Shown here: piece by piece, positions 1-9,445 of the stretch
Layout of the letters: each line of letters starts with the position of its first letter
Position numbering within the stretch: position 1 is the stretch's first letter
NCBI GenBank assembly: GCA_047602055.1
Contig: JASGIG010000001.1
Span: 124,001 to 188,000, forward strand
Length of the DNA stretch: 64,000 nucleotides
Direction of reading: 5' to 3'
Source of the DNA: JAODBQ01 sp047602055
GTDB lineage: Bacteria > Actinomycetota > Acidimicrobiia > Acidimicrobiales > Ilumatobacteraceae
Made by a program: the position numbers and the translations under genes
The notes under the pieces: generated by a model
What the model was told of the DNA's origin: nothing
What the model saw: only the letters and a program-made list of their open reading frames with translations
The model's database searches: none

Positions 1-957
<957 letters not shown>

Positions 958-1076
958 GGGACGATCCTCATGAGGGTGAGACGGGGTAGGTAGGGCCATT
1001 TGACCACGCGGCACCACTGCGCTCCCCGGTCGGGTCGTTCCGCGGTGTGACCAACGGCGCATTCCAAGACGCTTGC

Positions 1077-1086
1077 GTATCGATAC
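1077..1086. promoter_or_regulatory. Perfect palindrome GTATCGATAC, candidate TetR operator
   Basis: A 10-bp perfect palindrome lies 14 bp before the MFS start codon in the gap between the acyl-CoA dehydrogenase and MFS genes. A TetR regulator is encoded immediately downstream of the MFS gene, so this is the obvious candidate operator. The link is inference from position and symmetry only. Confidence 0.4.
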
Positions 1087-1100
1087 ACGAGCGGATAGCA

Positions 1101-2723
1101 ATGCGTCTCATGTCTGCCCTCCGCGATGCGCTGCGTGACCCCGAGACCGTCTTCCGCCGTCGCTGGCTGACGCTGCTGGTGCTGTGCATCAGCCTGATCG
1201 TGATCACCGTCGACAACACGATCCTCAACGTCGCCATCCCGACGCTGGCCCGTTCGAAGGCGGACGGCGGCATCGGCGCATCGGCCAGCGAACTGCAGTG
1301 GATCGTCGACTCCTACACGCTCGTGTTCGCCGGCCTGCTGCTCACCGCCGGCAGCCTCGGCGACCGCTTCGGCCGCTACCGCTTCCTGGCGTTCGGCCTC
1401 GCCGTGTTCGGCGTCGGCTCGGCGCTGTCGGCGTTCGCCGGCGGCCCGACGATGCTGATCATGACCCGCGGCCTGATGGGCATCGGCGGGGCGTTCATCA
1501 TGCCCTCGACCCTGTCGATCATCACCAACGTGTTCACCGACCCCGCCGAGCGCGGCAAGGCGATCGGCATCTGGGCCGGCGTGTCGGCACTGGGCATCGG
1601 GCTCGGGCCGATCACCGGTGGCGTCCTGCTGGAGCACTTCTGGTGGGGCTCGGTCTTCATCGTCAACGTGCCGATCGTGGTCGCCGGCCTGGTGCTCGGC
1701 TACTTCCTGATCCCCGAGTCGCGCGACCCCGAGCACGCCGCGCTCGACCCCCTCGGCGCGGTGCTGTCGATCGCTGCGCTGGGCACGCTGCTGTGGTCGA
1801 TCATCGAGGCCCCCGGCAAGGGCTGGGGCTCGACGCCGATCATCGTCGGCTTCGTGATCGGCCTCGTGCTGCTCGCCGCGTTCTTCGCCTGGGAGTTGCA
1901 CACGCCGAACCCGATGCTCGACCTGCGGTTCTTCGAGAACCCACGCTTCAGTGCCGCCTCCGGGGCGATCACGCTCGTGTTCCTGGCCCTGTTCGGCACG
2001 CTGTTCCTGCTGACCCAGTACCTGCAGTCGGTGCTCGACTACTCCACGGTCAAGGCCGGCGCGGTGCTGCTCCCGCAGGCGGCGGCGATCATGATCTGCG
2101 CCCCGCTGTCGAGCGTGTGGGTGGCCAAGCTCGGCAACAAGGTGGTCGTCGCCACCGGCCTGCTGCTCGTCACCGCGTCGCTCGTCCTGTTCCGCACGTT
2201 CGGCGTGGACAGTGCGGCGATCCACGTCATCGTCGTCAGCGTGGTGATGGGCATCGGGATGGCCAACATCATGGCGCCGTGCACCGACTCGATCATGGGG
2301 TCACTCCCCCGAGCGAAGGCCGGCGTCGGCTCGGCGGTCAACGACACCACCCGGCAGATGGGCGGGGCGATCGGCGTCGCCGTGTTCGGCTCGCTGATGG
2401 CCAGCCACTTCACCAGCCAGGTGCGTGACGGCCTCGCCGGCATCGCCTCCCCCGAGGTCATCCGCCAGCTCGGCGACAACGTCGGCCAGGCGATCGGCGT
2501 CGCCCACGAGTCGCCGGCGGCGCAGCCGATCGCCACGCAGGTCATCGCCGTCGCCAAGGACAGCTTCGTCAGCGGCATGCACCTGGTCGGCTTCGTCGCC
2601 GCCGCGGTGACGCTGCTGGCAGCGATCGGCGTCGCCGTCTACCTCCCGGCCCGCGCGCTGGAACCGGACGGCGTCGACGGCCCGTCGGGTACCGAGCCGG
2701 CGCTCGAGCCCGAGCCGGTCTGA
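1101..2723 (+). CDS. DHA2-family MFS multidrug exporter (14-helix type)
   Basis: A 540-residue integral membrane protein of the EmrB/QacA type, expected to export drugs or amphiphiles by proton antiport. Visible hallmarks are the opening IVITVDNTILNVAIPTL helix, motif A GSLGDRFGRYRF after helix 2, the antiporter motif around GIGLGPITGG, and about fourteen hydrophobic segments. An upstream in-frame GTG at 1047 would add an unlikely hydrophilic stretch, so the ATG at 1101 is preferred. The ribosome site there is weak (GAGCGG). A TetR gene follows after 13 bp and probably controls it. The substrate is unknown. Confidence 0.9.
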   Translation: MRLMSALRDALRDPETVFRRRWLTLLVLCISLIVITVDNTILNVAIPTLARSKADGGIGASASELQWIVDSYTLVFAGLLLTAGSLGDRFGRYRFLAFGLAVFGVGSALSAFAGGPTMLIMTRGLMGIGGAFIMPSTLSIITNVFTDPAERGKAIGIWAGVSALGIGLGPITGGVLLEHFWWGSVFIVNVPIVVAGLVLGYFLIPESRDPEHAALDPLGAVLSIAALGTLLWSIIEAPGKGWGSTPIIVGFVIGLVLLAAFFAWELHTPNPMLDLRFFENPRFSAASGAITLVFLALFGTLFLLTQYLQSVLDYSTVKAGAVLLPQAAAIMICAPLSSVWVAKLGNKVVVATGLLLVTASLVLFRTFGVDSAAIHVIVVSVVMGIGMANIMAPCTDSIMGSLPRAKAGVGSAVNDTTRQMGGAIGVAVFGSLMASHFTSQVRDGLAGIASPEVIRQLGDNVGQAIGVAHESPAAQPIATQVIAVAKDSFVSGMHLVGFVAAAVTLLAAIGVAVYLPARALEPDGVDGPSGTEPALEPEPV

Positions 2724-2736
2724 GGTCCTGCTGCCG

Positions 2737-3312
2737 ATGGGAACCGACGTCGCCGCCACCCGGCCGGGGCGCCGGCGCGACCCCGAGGTCGACGCGGCGA
2801 TCCTCGACGCCGCGCTGGCGCTGTTCGCCGAGGGCGGCTACCGGGGGGTGACGATCGAGGGGGTCGCGGCGCGTTCGGGGGTCGGCAAGGCCAGTGTCTA
2901 CCGCCGCTACCCGACCCACCAGGCGCTCGTCGTCGACGCGATGCGCGTCCGCCTGTGCCTGATCCACGACCTCGTCGACACCGGCGACCTGCGTGCCGAC
3001 CTGCTGGCGATGCTGGGGCCGCTGATCGACCGGCTCAGCGGGCCGCAGGGTCCGATGATGATCGCGTTCATGTGCGAGCGGCTCCGCGAGCCGGAGCTGG
3101 CCGAGGAGTGGCAGCGCTCGGTGATCGGCCACAAGCGCGAGCACGTGCGCGGCCTCGTGCGCGGCGCCATCGCCCGCGGCGAGTTTCCCGCCGACACCGA
3201 CGTCGAGCTCGTCGCCGAGCTGCCGGCAGCGATGGTCTGGCACCACGCGCTCAACGGCCTGCCCGTCGACCGCGCCCTGGCAGAGCGGATCGTCGACCAC
3301 CTCCTGCGCTGA
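2737..3312 (+). CDS. TetR/AcrR-family transcriptional regulator
   Basis: A 191-residue repressor-like protein. The N-terminal helix-turn-helix is clear (about residues 19-62: AILDAALALFAEGGYRGVTI, then SGVGKASVYRRYPTHQALV). The C-terminal ligand domain is typical of the family and carries a TetR_C-like segment near the end (ALNGLPVDRALAERIVDHLL). It is encoded 13 bp behind the MFS exporter on the same strand and so is probably cotranscribed. Autoregulation through the palindrome at 1077-1086 is the simplest model. Confidence 0.9.
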   Translation: MGTDVAATRPGRRRDPEVDAAILDAALALFAEGGYRGVTIEGVAARSGVGKASVYRRYPTHQALVVDAMRVRLCLIHDLVDTGDLRADLLAMLGPLIDRLSGPQGPMMIAFMCERLREPELAEEWQRSVIGHKREHVRGLVRGAIARGEFPADTDVELVAELPAAMVWHHALNGLPVDRALAERIVDHLLR

Positions 3313-3320
3313 CCAGCCGT

Positions 3321-3556
3321 CTTGTCGCGCCCTGACCGGAAACCTTCCGGTCGAAGCGCGACACGTCCCGGAACAACGGGCTGTGAGGCGGCGGCGTCAG
3401 CAGCAGGAATCGCCGACTTGTCGCGGCCTGACCGGAAACCTTCCGGTCGAGACGCGACACGTCCCGGAACAACGGGCTGTGAGGCGGCGGCGTCAGCAGT
3501 AGGAATCACCGACTTGTCGCGGCCTGACCGGAAACCTTCCGGTCGAGACGCGACAA
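3321..3556 (+). repeat. 96-bp tandem repeat (about 2.4 units) carrying nested hairpins
   Basis: Units start at 3321, 3417 and 3513 with an exact period of 96 bp; the third is cut after the hairpin. Each begins with a nested inverted repeat: outer arms TGTCGCG/CGCGACA and inner arms GACCGGAA/TTCCGGTC around ACC. It starts 9 nt after the TetR stop codon and ends before the convergent hydrolase gene, so it could act as a bidirectional terminator. Because 96 is a multiple of three, an open frame runs through it, but this is not a convincing gene. Confidence 0.9.
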
Positions 3557-3576
3557 GACGCACCATGACGACGGCG

Positions 3577-4302
3577 TCAGGTGGCGTGGGCGTCGAGGAA
3601 GCGGTCGACCTCGGCTCGGCAGGCGGCGACGTGCTCGCCGTCCTTCCAGCGCTGGACGAGCTGCGCGCCCGGGACCTCGGCGGCGAGGCGCTCCGACGTC
3701 GACGCAGGGTGGAACTCGTCGTCGCCGCGCAGGACGAGCAGCGGGCGGCCGATGCTCGGCACGACGTCGTCGGGGACGCTCCACAGGTAGCTGCCGCCAC
3801 CGAACAGGTTGGCCTTCATCGACGCCCAGTCGGCATCGGACGCCTCCGGATGATCGGCACGGACGTCGTCACGCCAGGCGTCGAACAGGCCGTCGAACAC
3901 CGCCTGGTTGTCGTCGAGGCCGATCGGCTGCATCGCCACGGCGGCGGTCACCCGCTCCGGCGCGATGGTCAGCAGCTTGGCGATGAACGCCCCGCCGATG
4001 CACATGCCCATCACCGCGAACCGCTCGATGCCGAGGTGATCCATCAGCGCCAGCTGGTCGGCCATGTAGGTGTCCCAGCCGTCGGCGCCGGTGACCGGGG
4101 CGAACGACGTGCCGGTGTTGCGCTGGTCCATGGCGACGACCCGGTACCGGCCGGCGAGCGCCTCGACCGGGTTCCACGGCGTGTTCGCCCACATCTCGGC
4201 TCGGGAGTTGCGCAGCCCGCCGGGCGCGAGGAGGAGGACGGCCGGCCCGTCACCGGTGTCGTCGTAGCGGATGGTCGCGTTGCCCAGCTCGACGGTGGTC
4301 AT
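3577..4302 (-). CDS. Alpha/beta-hydrolase with cysteine nucleophile
   Basis: A 241-residue cytosolic hydrolase. The oxyanion-hole region (LLLAPGG, about residues 23-29), the nucleophile elbow GMCIGG (Cys101), the acid loop LRGDDEF and a C-terminal His (DGEHV) give a full alpha/beta-hydrolase core. The nucleophile is Cys instead of the usual Ser, as in dienelactone hydrolases, although overall it looks more like a haloperoxidase/esterase-type fold. It is read convergently with the TetR gene and lies after nurA on the same strand, separated by 94 bp. The substrate is unknown. Confidence 0.85.
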   Translation of the reverse strand: MTTVELGNATIRYDDTGDGPAVLLLAPGGLRNSRAEMWANTPWNPVEALAGRYRVVAMDQRNTGTSFAPVTGADGWDTYMADQLALMDHLGIERFAVMGMCIGGAFIAKLLTIAPERVTAAVAMQPIGLDDNQAVFDGLFDAWRDDVRADHPEASDADWASMKANLFGGGSYLWSVPDDVVPSIGRPLLVLRGDDEFHPASTSERLAAEVPGAQLVQRWKDGEHVAACRAEVDRFLDAHAT

Positions 4303-4346
4303 GACGCCCGACGGTAGCGACCCCGGTCAGGTTGCCCCAGGTCCAG

Positions 4347-4396
4347 GGCGCGGCGAGCACGGCAGGCGCACGGCGCGGCCCGGCTGCGACCGGGGC
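4347..4396 (-). repeat. Partial copy of dispersed 3' hairpin element (family B)
   Basis: A shortened copy of the element described at 34006-34092. It abuts the nurA stop codon. The hairpin reads GCGGC-CCG-GCTGC, with one G-U type pair, and the flanking block GGCGAGCACGGCAGGCGCA is shared with the other copies. Confidence 0.6.
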
Positions 4397-5320
4397 TCAG
4401 CGCAACACGGCCGCTCGGCGCAGGGCGCGCTCGACGACCAGTTGGTCACCGAGCAGGTGGCGCAGGCGCTGCTCCAGCCCGGCGATCGGGTACAGGTTGT
4501 GCGGCGCCCGCGGGTCCTTGTGCGCCTCGCTGGCGAAGCGCGGCAGCACGCGCGACACCGCGTCGGCGCGAGCGACGACCTCCGCGACGCACCCGAGCGC
4601 CGGCACCTCGATGCGCACCACGCCCGACAGCGGCTGGGCGCGCGGGCCGGGCAGGCGCAGGTACCAGCTGTAGCGGGCGCCCTGGCCCTCCAGCAGGAAC
4701 AGCGGGCTGCGCTCACCGGTGCCGAGGCGACCGACGACGGCCTGCAGCTCGTCGGGCAGGTACTGGACCTGCTGGGTCTTGACGTAGCCGATTGCGTGAC
4801 GGTCGATGCGCTGGCGCAGCGGACCGTCGAACACCACGAGGTCGGCGTCGTGCGTCGCGGCGATGCGCGATTCGATGGCCGTCATCATCCGGTGGATCGC
4901 GAGGTTGATGTCGTCGGCGGTGTCGCCCGGGCACGGCACGTGGTGGTAGCGGCCGTGGACGGTGTCGATCGATGCCGCGGCCGGCGTGGCCCGGGCGAAG
5001 AAGCCGCGCTCGACGACGACCTCGTCGACGGCTGCTCGATCGCCGGCGCTGCACACCGACCCGGCGGCGACCGACGCGGAGACGCCGCGCCGGCTGACCG
5101 CGCCGTCCTCGAACCACACCTGGGCGTCGACGCGGCGCACGCCGTCGACGAACAGGATCCGCGCGGGCACCGCCCCGGTCGCAGCGGGGACGATCGGTGC
5201 CCACCCCTCGGCGGCCAGCTCGACGTCGACCGCGACGAGCGTGGGCGTCGCCTCCAGGTTGGCCTGGTCGGCGGCGACGCCGTACTCCGGCGCCCACGGC
5301 TCGACGGCGAACCGCATCAT
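4397..5320 (-). CDS. nurA: NurA-domain 5'-3' nuclease
   Basis: A 307-residue protein with the NurA nuclease fold. The conserved first acidic motif is visible as ILFVDGVRRVDA (Asp59), and a second acidic strand is LVVFDGPLRQ (Asp165). NurA works with the HerA hexameric translocase to resect DNA ends, assisted by Mre11-Rad50. It is the last gene of the herA-sbcD-sbcC-nurA operon, 100 bp after sbcC. GGAGGA lies directly before the ATG at 5320 and a second ATG follows at 5317, so the exact start is uncertain. The partnership is strongly supported by the operon. Confidence 0.85.
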   Translation of the reverse strand: MMRFAVEPWAPEYGVAADQANLEATPTLVAVDVELAAEGWAPIVPAATGAVPARILFVDGVRRVDAQVWFEDGAVSRRGVSASVAAGSVCSAGDRAAVDEVVVERGFFARATPAAASIDTVHGRYHHVPCPGDTADDINLAIHRMMTAIESRIAATHDADLVVFDGPLRQRIDRHAIGYVKTQQVQYLPDELQAVVGRLGTGERSPLFLLEGQGARYSWYLRLPGPRAQPLSGVVRIEVPALGCVAEVVARADAVSRVLPRFASEAHKDPRAPHNLYPIAGLEQRLRHLLGDQLVVERALRRAAVLR

Positions 5321-5420
5321 TCCTCCGGGGGCTGCGCCCCCACAGCGCCTACGGCGCCTGCCCCATCGACGTCCGACTCCCCGGCGGTCGCTCGGCCGTC
5401 GGTTCGCTCGCTGTGCTCGC

Positions 5421-8288
5421 TCACACGTCGACCCGTTCGATGACGGCGGTGCGCGGGGTGGTGGCCACCTCGAAGCGGGTGGGCATACGCTCGGCCAGCT
5501 CGCGGATGTGGGTGACGATCGCGACCATCCGGCCGCCGGAGCCGAGCTCCTCGATCGTCCCGGCGACGACGTCGAGCGTGTCCGGGTCGAGCGTCCCGAA
5601 GCCCTCGTCGAGGAAGATCGACTCGATCGGCTCGCCACCCTGCGCCGACGCGTCCACCGAGCTGTCGGCGAGGGCCAGCGCCAACGCCAGCGACGTCAGG
5701 AACGTCTCGCCGCCCGACAGCGAGCGGGCGTCGCGGACCTCGTCGGCGTTGCGGTGGTCGACGACGCGGAACACGCCGTCGGCGGCGACCAGCGTGTACT
5801 GCCCGATGGTCAGCTCGCGGAGGCGGACGTTGGCGCGCTCGACGAGGTCGGCGAGCGCCTCGTCGAGCAGCCAGCGCTCGAACGCATCGGTGCGCAACAG
5901 GTTGCCGAGCAGCCCGGCGATGTCGGCCTGCTGACGCCAGCGGGCGATCTCGGCGCGCGCCTCGGCGAGGCGCGCCCGCTCCTGTTCGAGGGCAATCACT
6001 GCAGCCCTCGCGCCGGCAAGCTCGGTGGTCAACCGGTGCCGCTCGGCGGCGACGTCGATCGGCTGATCCGCCGCCGTCGCTGTCGTCGGCGCCGACGGTG
6101 ACGGCGCGGTGGCCAGCACCACGGCCAGCTCACCGAGGCGTGCGGCGCGCTCGGCCGTCGACCGCCGCCGCTCCTCCTCGTCGACGGCACACAGCGCCTC
6201 GACCGCGGTGAGACCGTCGGCCGCCCACGCGGCGAACGCCGTCCAGTCGTCGACGAGATGATCGCGTCGCTCCGGAAGGGGGTCGGGCGCCCAGTCGCCG
6301 ACCGCCGTGATGCGCGACACCCGCTCGCGGACCTCGTCGTAGTCCCGCCGGGCGTGCTGCTCCTGCCGACGTGCCAATGCCAGCGCCGCGTCCGCTGCCC
6401 GGGCAGCGTCGGCAGCGCGGCGCGCCACCCCATCCGCGTCGTCCCGCGCCACGGCGAGGCGCCGGGCCACGTCGAGCGCCTGCTCGGCTTCCGCGCGGTC
6501 CGGCTGCCCGGCGACGGCTGCCAGCGTCTCCTCCGACCTCGCCGCCGCCTTGCCGTGCAGGGCACCCGCCGCCGACAGCTCGGCCGCCGCCGCCGCCTCG
6601 CCGGCGAGCGCGGCGACGACGTCGGGGTCCGCGTCGACATCGGCCAGCGCTCGGCTGGCGGCGTCGACCGCGGCGCGCGCCGCCTCGGCAGCGACGGTCA
6701 GCGCTTCGAGCCGCTCGGCCAGGCCGGCCAGCACCGCCGCGTCGGAGTGCCCGGCGAGCTGCTCGTCGAGCGCCGCCAGGGTCGCCCGCCGCGACAGCCG
6801 TCCGGCGTCGGCCTGACGGCACGCCTCCTCGGCGACGGCCGACGCGTCCGCGGCAACTCGCTCGGCGCTGTGCGCCACGACGAGGTGGGCATCCCCATCG
6901 CCGTGCGGTTCGGGCAACGTGGCCACCGTCTGGCGACAGACCGGGCACGGCTCACCGACCGAGAGGTGCTGGGCCAGCGCCACCGCCGGGACGAGCCGTT
7001 CCGCCTCGGCGACGACCGCGGCGGCGGCAACCGCCCGCTGCCGTGCGGCATCCGCCGCCGCCCGCGCCTCCTCGGCCCACCGCTCCGCATCCCGGACGTC
7101 GTCGACGAGCGCTCCCCGCCGGTCATGCAGGCCCAACAGGCGGCGCACCTCACCGATGTCGCCGGCGTCACGCAGCGCCGATGCGGCATCGTCGCTCGCG
7201 CCCTGCGCTGCGGCAAGCTCGCCCGCTGCTGCGGCGCGGCGTGCCCGGGCGGCCGTCGCCACGGCGTCGACCGCCTCGTGTGCGGCAAGGGCATCGGCCA
7301 ACCGTTCGGCGGCCGCCGCGGCCTCCGCCTGTGCCACGGCGACGGCGTCGTGCGCGGCGATCAACAGCTGCATCGCCACCTCCGACGGACCGGCCGCAGC
7401 GGCGGCGACCGCTTCGTCGTGATGCGCTCTGAGCGCGGCGGCCGTGACGGCCGCCCGTTCGGCGGCGCCGGCAGCGGCCGAGACCGCGGCGTGCACGTCG
7501 GCGACGCCGACCGGCACCTCGACGCCGGCGAGCGCGTCGCGCTGCGTCACCAGCGCGCCCACTCGCCGCTCGGCCGCTTCGATGCCGGCGGCGAGCCCGT
7601 CGATCTCGGCACCGATCGATTCGACGACGCCGAGCACCGCCTGGATCGCCTCGGCTCGCGCGACCAGCTCGGCGAGCCGCTCGTCGGACACGTCGCCGGC
7701 GCGGGCGACCTGGTCGTCGAGCACGTCGGCAGCGTTCTTCGCCTGCGACGCCCGCTCCCGCGCCGCCCGGCCGATGCGCTCGTAGATCCCGACGCCGAGC
7801 AGGCCGCGCAACAGCTCCTGGCGGTCCGACGGCTTGTCGTGGAGGAACGCCGCGAAGCGGCCCTGCGGCAGCACGACGGTCTTGTTGAACTTGTCGAAGT
7901 CGAGGCCGAGCAGCCCGATCACGGCGGTCGACAGCGCCCGCTCGTCGCCGGCGAGCACGTCACCGCCCGACTCCAGCCGCGCCTCCTTGGTCGATGCCCC
8001 GGACTTCGTGCGGCGCACGACGCGCACCGCCGTGTAGGTCGTGCCGGACAGCTCGAAGTCGAAGCGGACCTTGGCCTCGGTGGACAGCTGGTTGATCACC
8101 GGGGCAACGGCGCGCTGGTCGTAGCGCGCCACCGCGCCGTACAGGGCGAACGTCATCGCGTCGATCACGCTGCTCTTGCCAGAGCCGGTCGGCCCGGCGA
8201 GCGCGCACAGCTCGACGTCGGTGAAGTCGACGACGGTGGGCGCGGCGAACGCCGAGAACCCGCTGATCTCCAGCCGCAGCGGCCTCAT
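5421..8288 (-). CDS. sbcC: Exonuclease subunit SbcC / Rad50-like ATPase
   Basis: A 955-residue SMC-like ATPase that tethers DNA ends and gates the Mre11 nuclease. It has an N-terminal Walker A GPTGSGKSS (about residue 31), a long Ala/Arg/Glu-rich coiled coil, and a zinc-hook CPVC at Cys448/Cys451. A second coiled coil follows, then the ABC signature LSGGE (857-861) and Walker B SIFLDEGFGTLD. The length is normal for actinobacterial SbcC. The start ATG overlaps the sbcD stop (ATGA at 8285-8288), showing translational coupling. Frame and motifs are intact. Confidence 0.95.
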   Translation of the reverse strand: MRPLRLEISGFSAFAAPTVVDFTDVELCALAGPTGSGKSSVIDAMTFALYGAVARYDQRAVAPVINQLSTEAKVRFDFELSGTTYTAVRVVRRTKSGASTKEARLESGGDVLAGDERALSTAVIGLLGLDFDKFNKTVVLPQGRFAAFLHDKPSDRQELLRGLLGVGIYERIGRAARERASQAKNAADVLDDQVARAGDVSDERLAELVARAEAIQAVLGVVESIGAEIDGLAAGIEAAERRVGALVTQRDALAGVEVPVGVADVHAAVSAAAGAAERAAVTAAALRAHHDEAVAAAAAGPSEVAMQLLIAAHDAVAVAQAEAAAAAERLADALAAHEAVDAVATAARARRAAAAGELAAAQGASDDAASALRDAGDIGEVRRLLGLHDRRGALVDDVRDAERWAEEARAAADAARQRAVAAAAVVAEAERLVPAVALAQHLSVGEPCPVCRQTVATLPEPHGDGDAHLVVAHSAERVAADASAVAEEACRQADAGRLSRRATLAALDEQLAGHSDAAVLAGLAERLEALTVAAEAARAAVDAASRALADVDADPDVVAALAGEAAAAAELSAAGALHGKAAARSEETLAAVAGQPDRAEAEQALDVARRLAVARDDADGVARRAADAARAADAALALARRQEQHARRDYDEVRERVSRITAVGDWAPDPLPERRDHLVDDWTAFAAWAADGLTAVEALCAVDEEERRRSTAERAARLGELAVVLATAPSPSAPTTATAADQPIDVAAERHRLTTELAGARAAVIALEQERARLAEARAEIARWRQQADIAGLLGNLLRTDAFERWLLDEALADLVERANVRLRELTIGQYTLVAADGVFRVVDHRNADEVRDARSLSGGETFLTSLALALALADSSVDASAQGGEPIESIFLDEGFGTLDPDTLDVVAGTIEELGSGGRMVAIVTHIRELAERMPTRFEVATTPRTAVIERVDV

Positions 8289-9445
8289 GTCAGCGCCTCC
8301 GTGGTGAGGTCGTCGAGCAGCTCGGCGAACAGGGCGGCGACGCGCGGATCGTCCACGGCGCGCGTGGCCATGTACTCGGCGAACAGCTCGTGCGGGCTGC
8401 GACCCCGCCGGGTCGGCGCCGCGGATCCGGCGGCGGTCGACGTCGACGGCGCCTCGATGCGCACGTCGACCACGCGATCGCCGAAGCGATCGCGGACCTC
8501 CTGGCCGAGCCCGGCGCGGTGCGCCTCGCGCACGACGAGACGCAACCAGGCGTCGTCGTCCTCGACCACGACGGCCAGCTGATCGAGCGTCCCGGTGTAG
8601 GTGCGCAACGCCCGGCCCGCGCCCAACTCGACGGCGCGCACCTTCGCCGGCAGCCCCGGCTCCAGCTCGACGACGTTGACCTGCTTGGGCGCGACCGTCT
8701 CGCCGAAGTCGAGCTGCAGCGGCGAGCCCGGGTAGTGGATGGCCGTCGCCCCGGCGATCCGCTGGGCGCGGTGCAGATGCCCGAGGGCGACGTAGCCGGC
8801 CGTCGCCGGGAACGACGGCGCCAGCACCGCGTACTCCTCGACGAGATGGGCGGCCCGCTCGCCACCACCGGTGGCGCCGCCGTGGACGAAGGCATGCCCG
8901 ACGAGCACGTTGACCGCGTCGGCGGCGAACGGCTGGCACAGCGCGCCGATCAGCCCGTGCATCCGCTGCGAGTACAGCTGAGCCTGCTCGAACGCCGCGC
9001 CGGACATCAGCTGCTCGGCGCGCACGATGCCGCGCTTGGAGACGAACGGCAGCAGGGCGACGTTGACCGGCGCGCCGTCCCGGGCGGTGAAGCCGTGCAC
9101 GCCGCCGTCGGCAGGGCGCATCGGCTCGCCGACGATGCGCACGCCGCCGCGGGCGAACAGCGGCGCGAGCACCGCCAGGGCGCGGGCGTTGTCGTGGTTG
9201 CCGGCGATCACCACCACCGCGGTGCCACCGGCGGCCAGCGCCAGCAACGTGTCGTAGACGATGCCCTGCGCGTCCGGTGACGGCGCCGCCGTGTCGAACA
9301 GGTCGCCGGCGACGACCACCAGATCGACCTCCTCGGCAGCGGCGATGCCGACGATCTCGGCGAGCACGGCGCGGTGCTCGACGGCGCGGCTGGCAGCGCG
9401 CAGCTGCTTGCCGACGTGCCAGTCAGCGGTGTGCAGGAGGCGCAT
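8285..9445 (-). CDS. sbcD: Exonuclease subunit SbcD / Mre11-like nuclease
   Basis: A 386-residue calcineurin-like phosphoesterase that forms the nuclease half of the Mre11-Rad50 complex. Metal-binding motifs are complete: HTADWH (Asp8, His10), VAGDLFD (Asp48), AGNHDN (Asn83-His84), LVGHAFVHG and ALGHLHRAQ. The start ATG overlaps the herA stop (TGATG, sharing one base), and its stop overlaps the sbcC start. The whole set is therefore translationally coupled. Confidence 0.95.
   Translation of the reverse strand: MRLLHTADWHVGKQLRAASRAVEHRAVLAEIVGIAAAEEVDLVVVAGDLFDTAAPSPDAQGIVYDTLLALAAGGTAVVVIAGNHDNARALAVLAPLFARGGVRIVGEPMRPADGGVHGFTARDGAPVNVALLPFVSKRGIVRAEQLMSGAAFEQAQLYSQRMHGLIGALCQPFAADAVNVLVGHAFVHGGATGGGERAAHLVEEYAVLAPSFPATAGYVALGHLHRAQRIAGATAIHYPGSPLQLDFGETVAPKQVNVVELEPGLPAKVRAVELGAGRALRTYTGTLDQLAVVVEDDDAWLRLVVREAHRAGLGQEVRDRFGDRVVDVRIEAPSTSTAAGSAAPTRRGRSPHELFAEYMATRAVDDPRVAALFAELLDDLTTEALT

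Noticed and set aside
3321..3556. CRISPR array
   Set aside because: The period of 96 bp is constant with identical 'spacers', only 2.4 units, and no cas gene is near. It is a plain tandem repeat.
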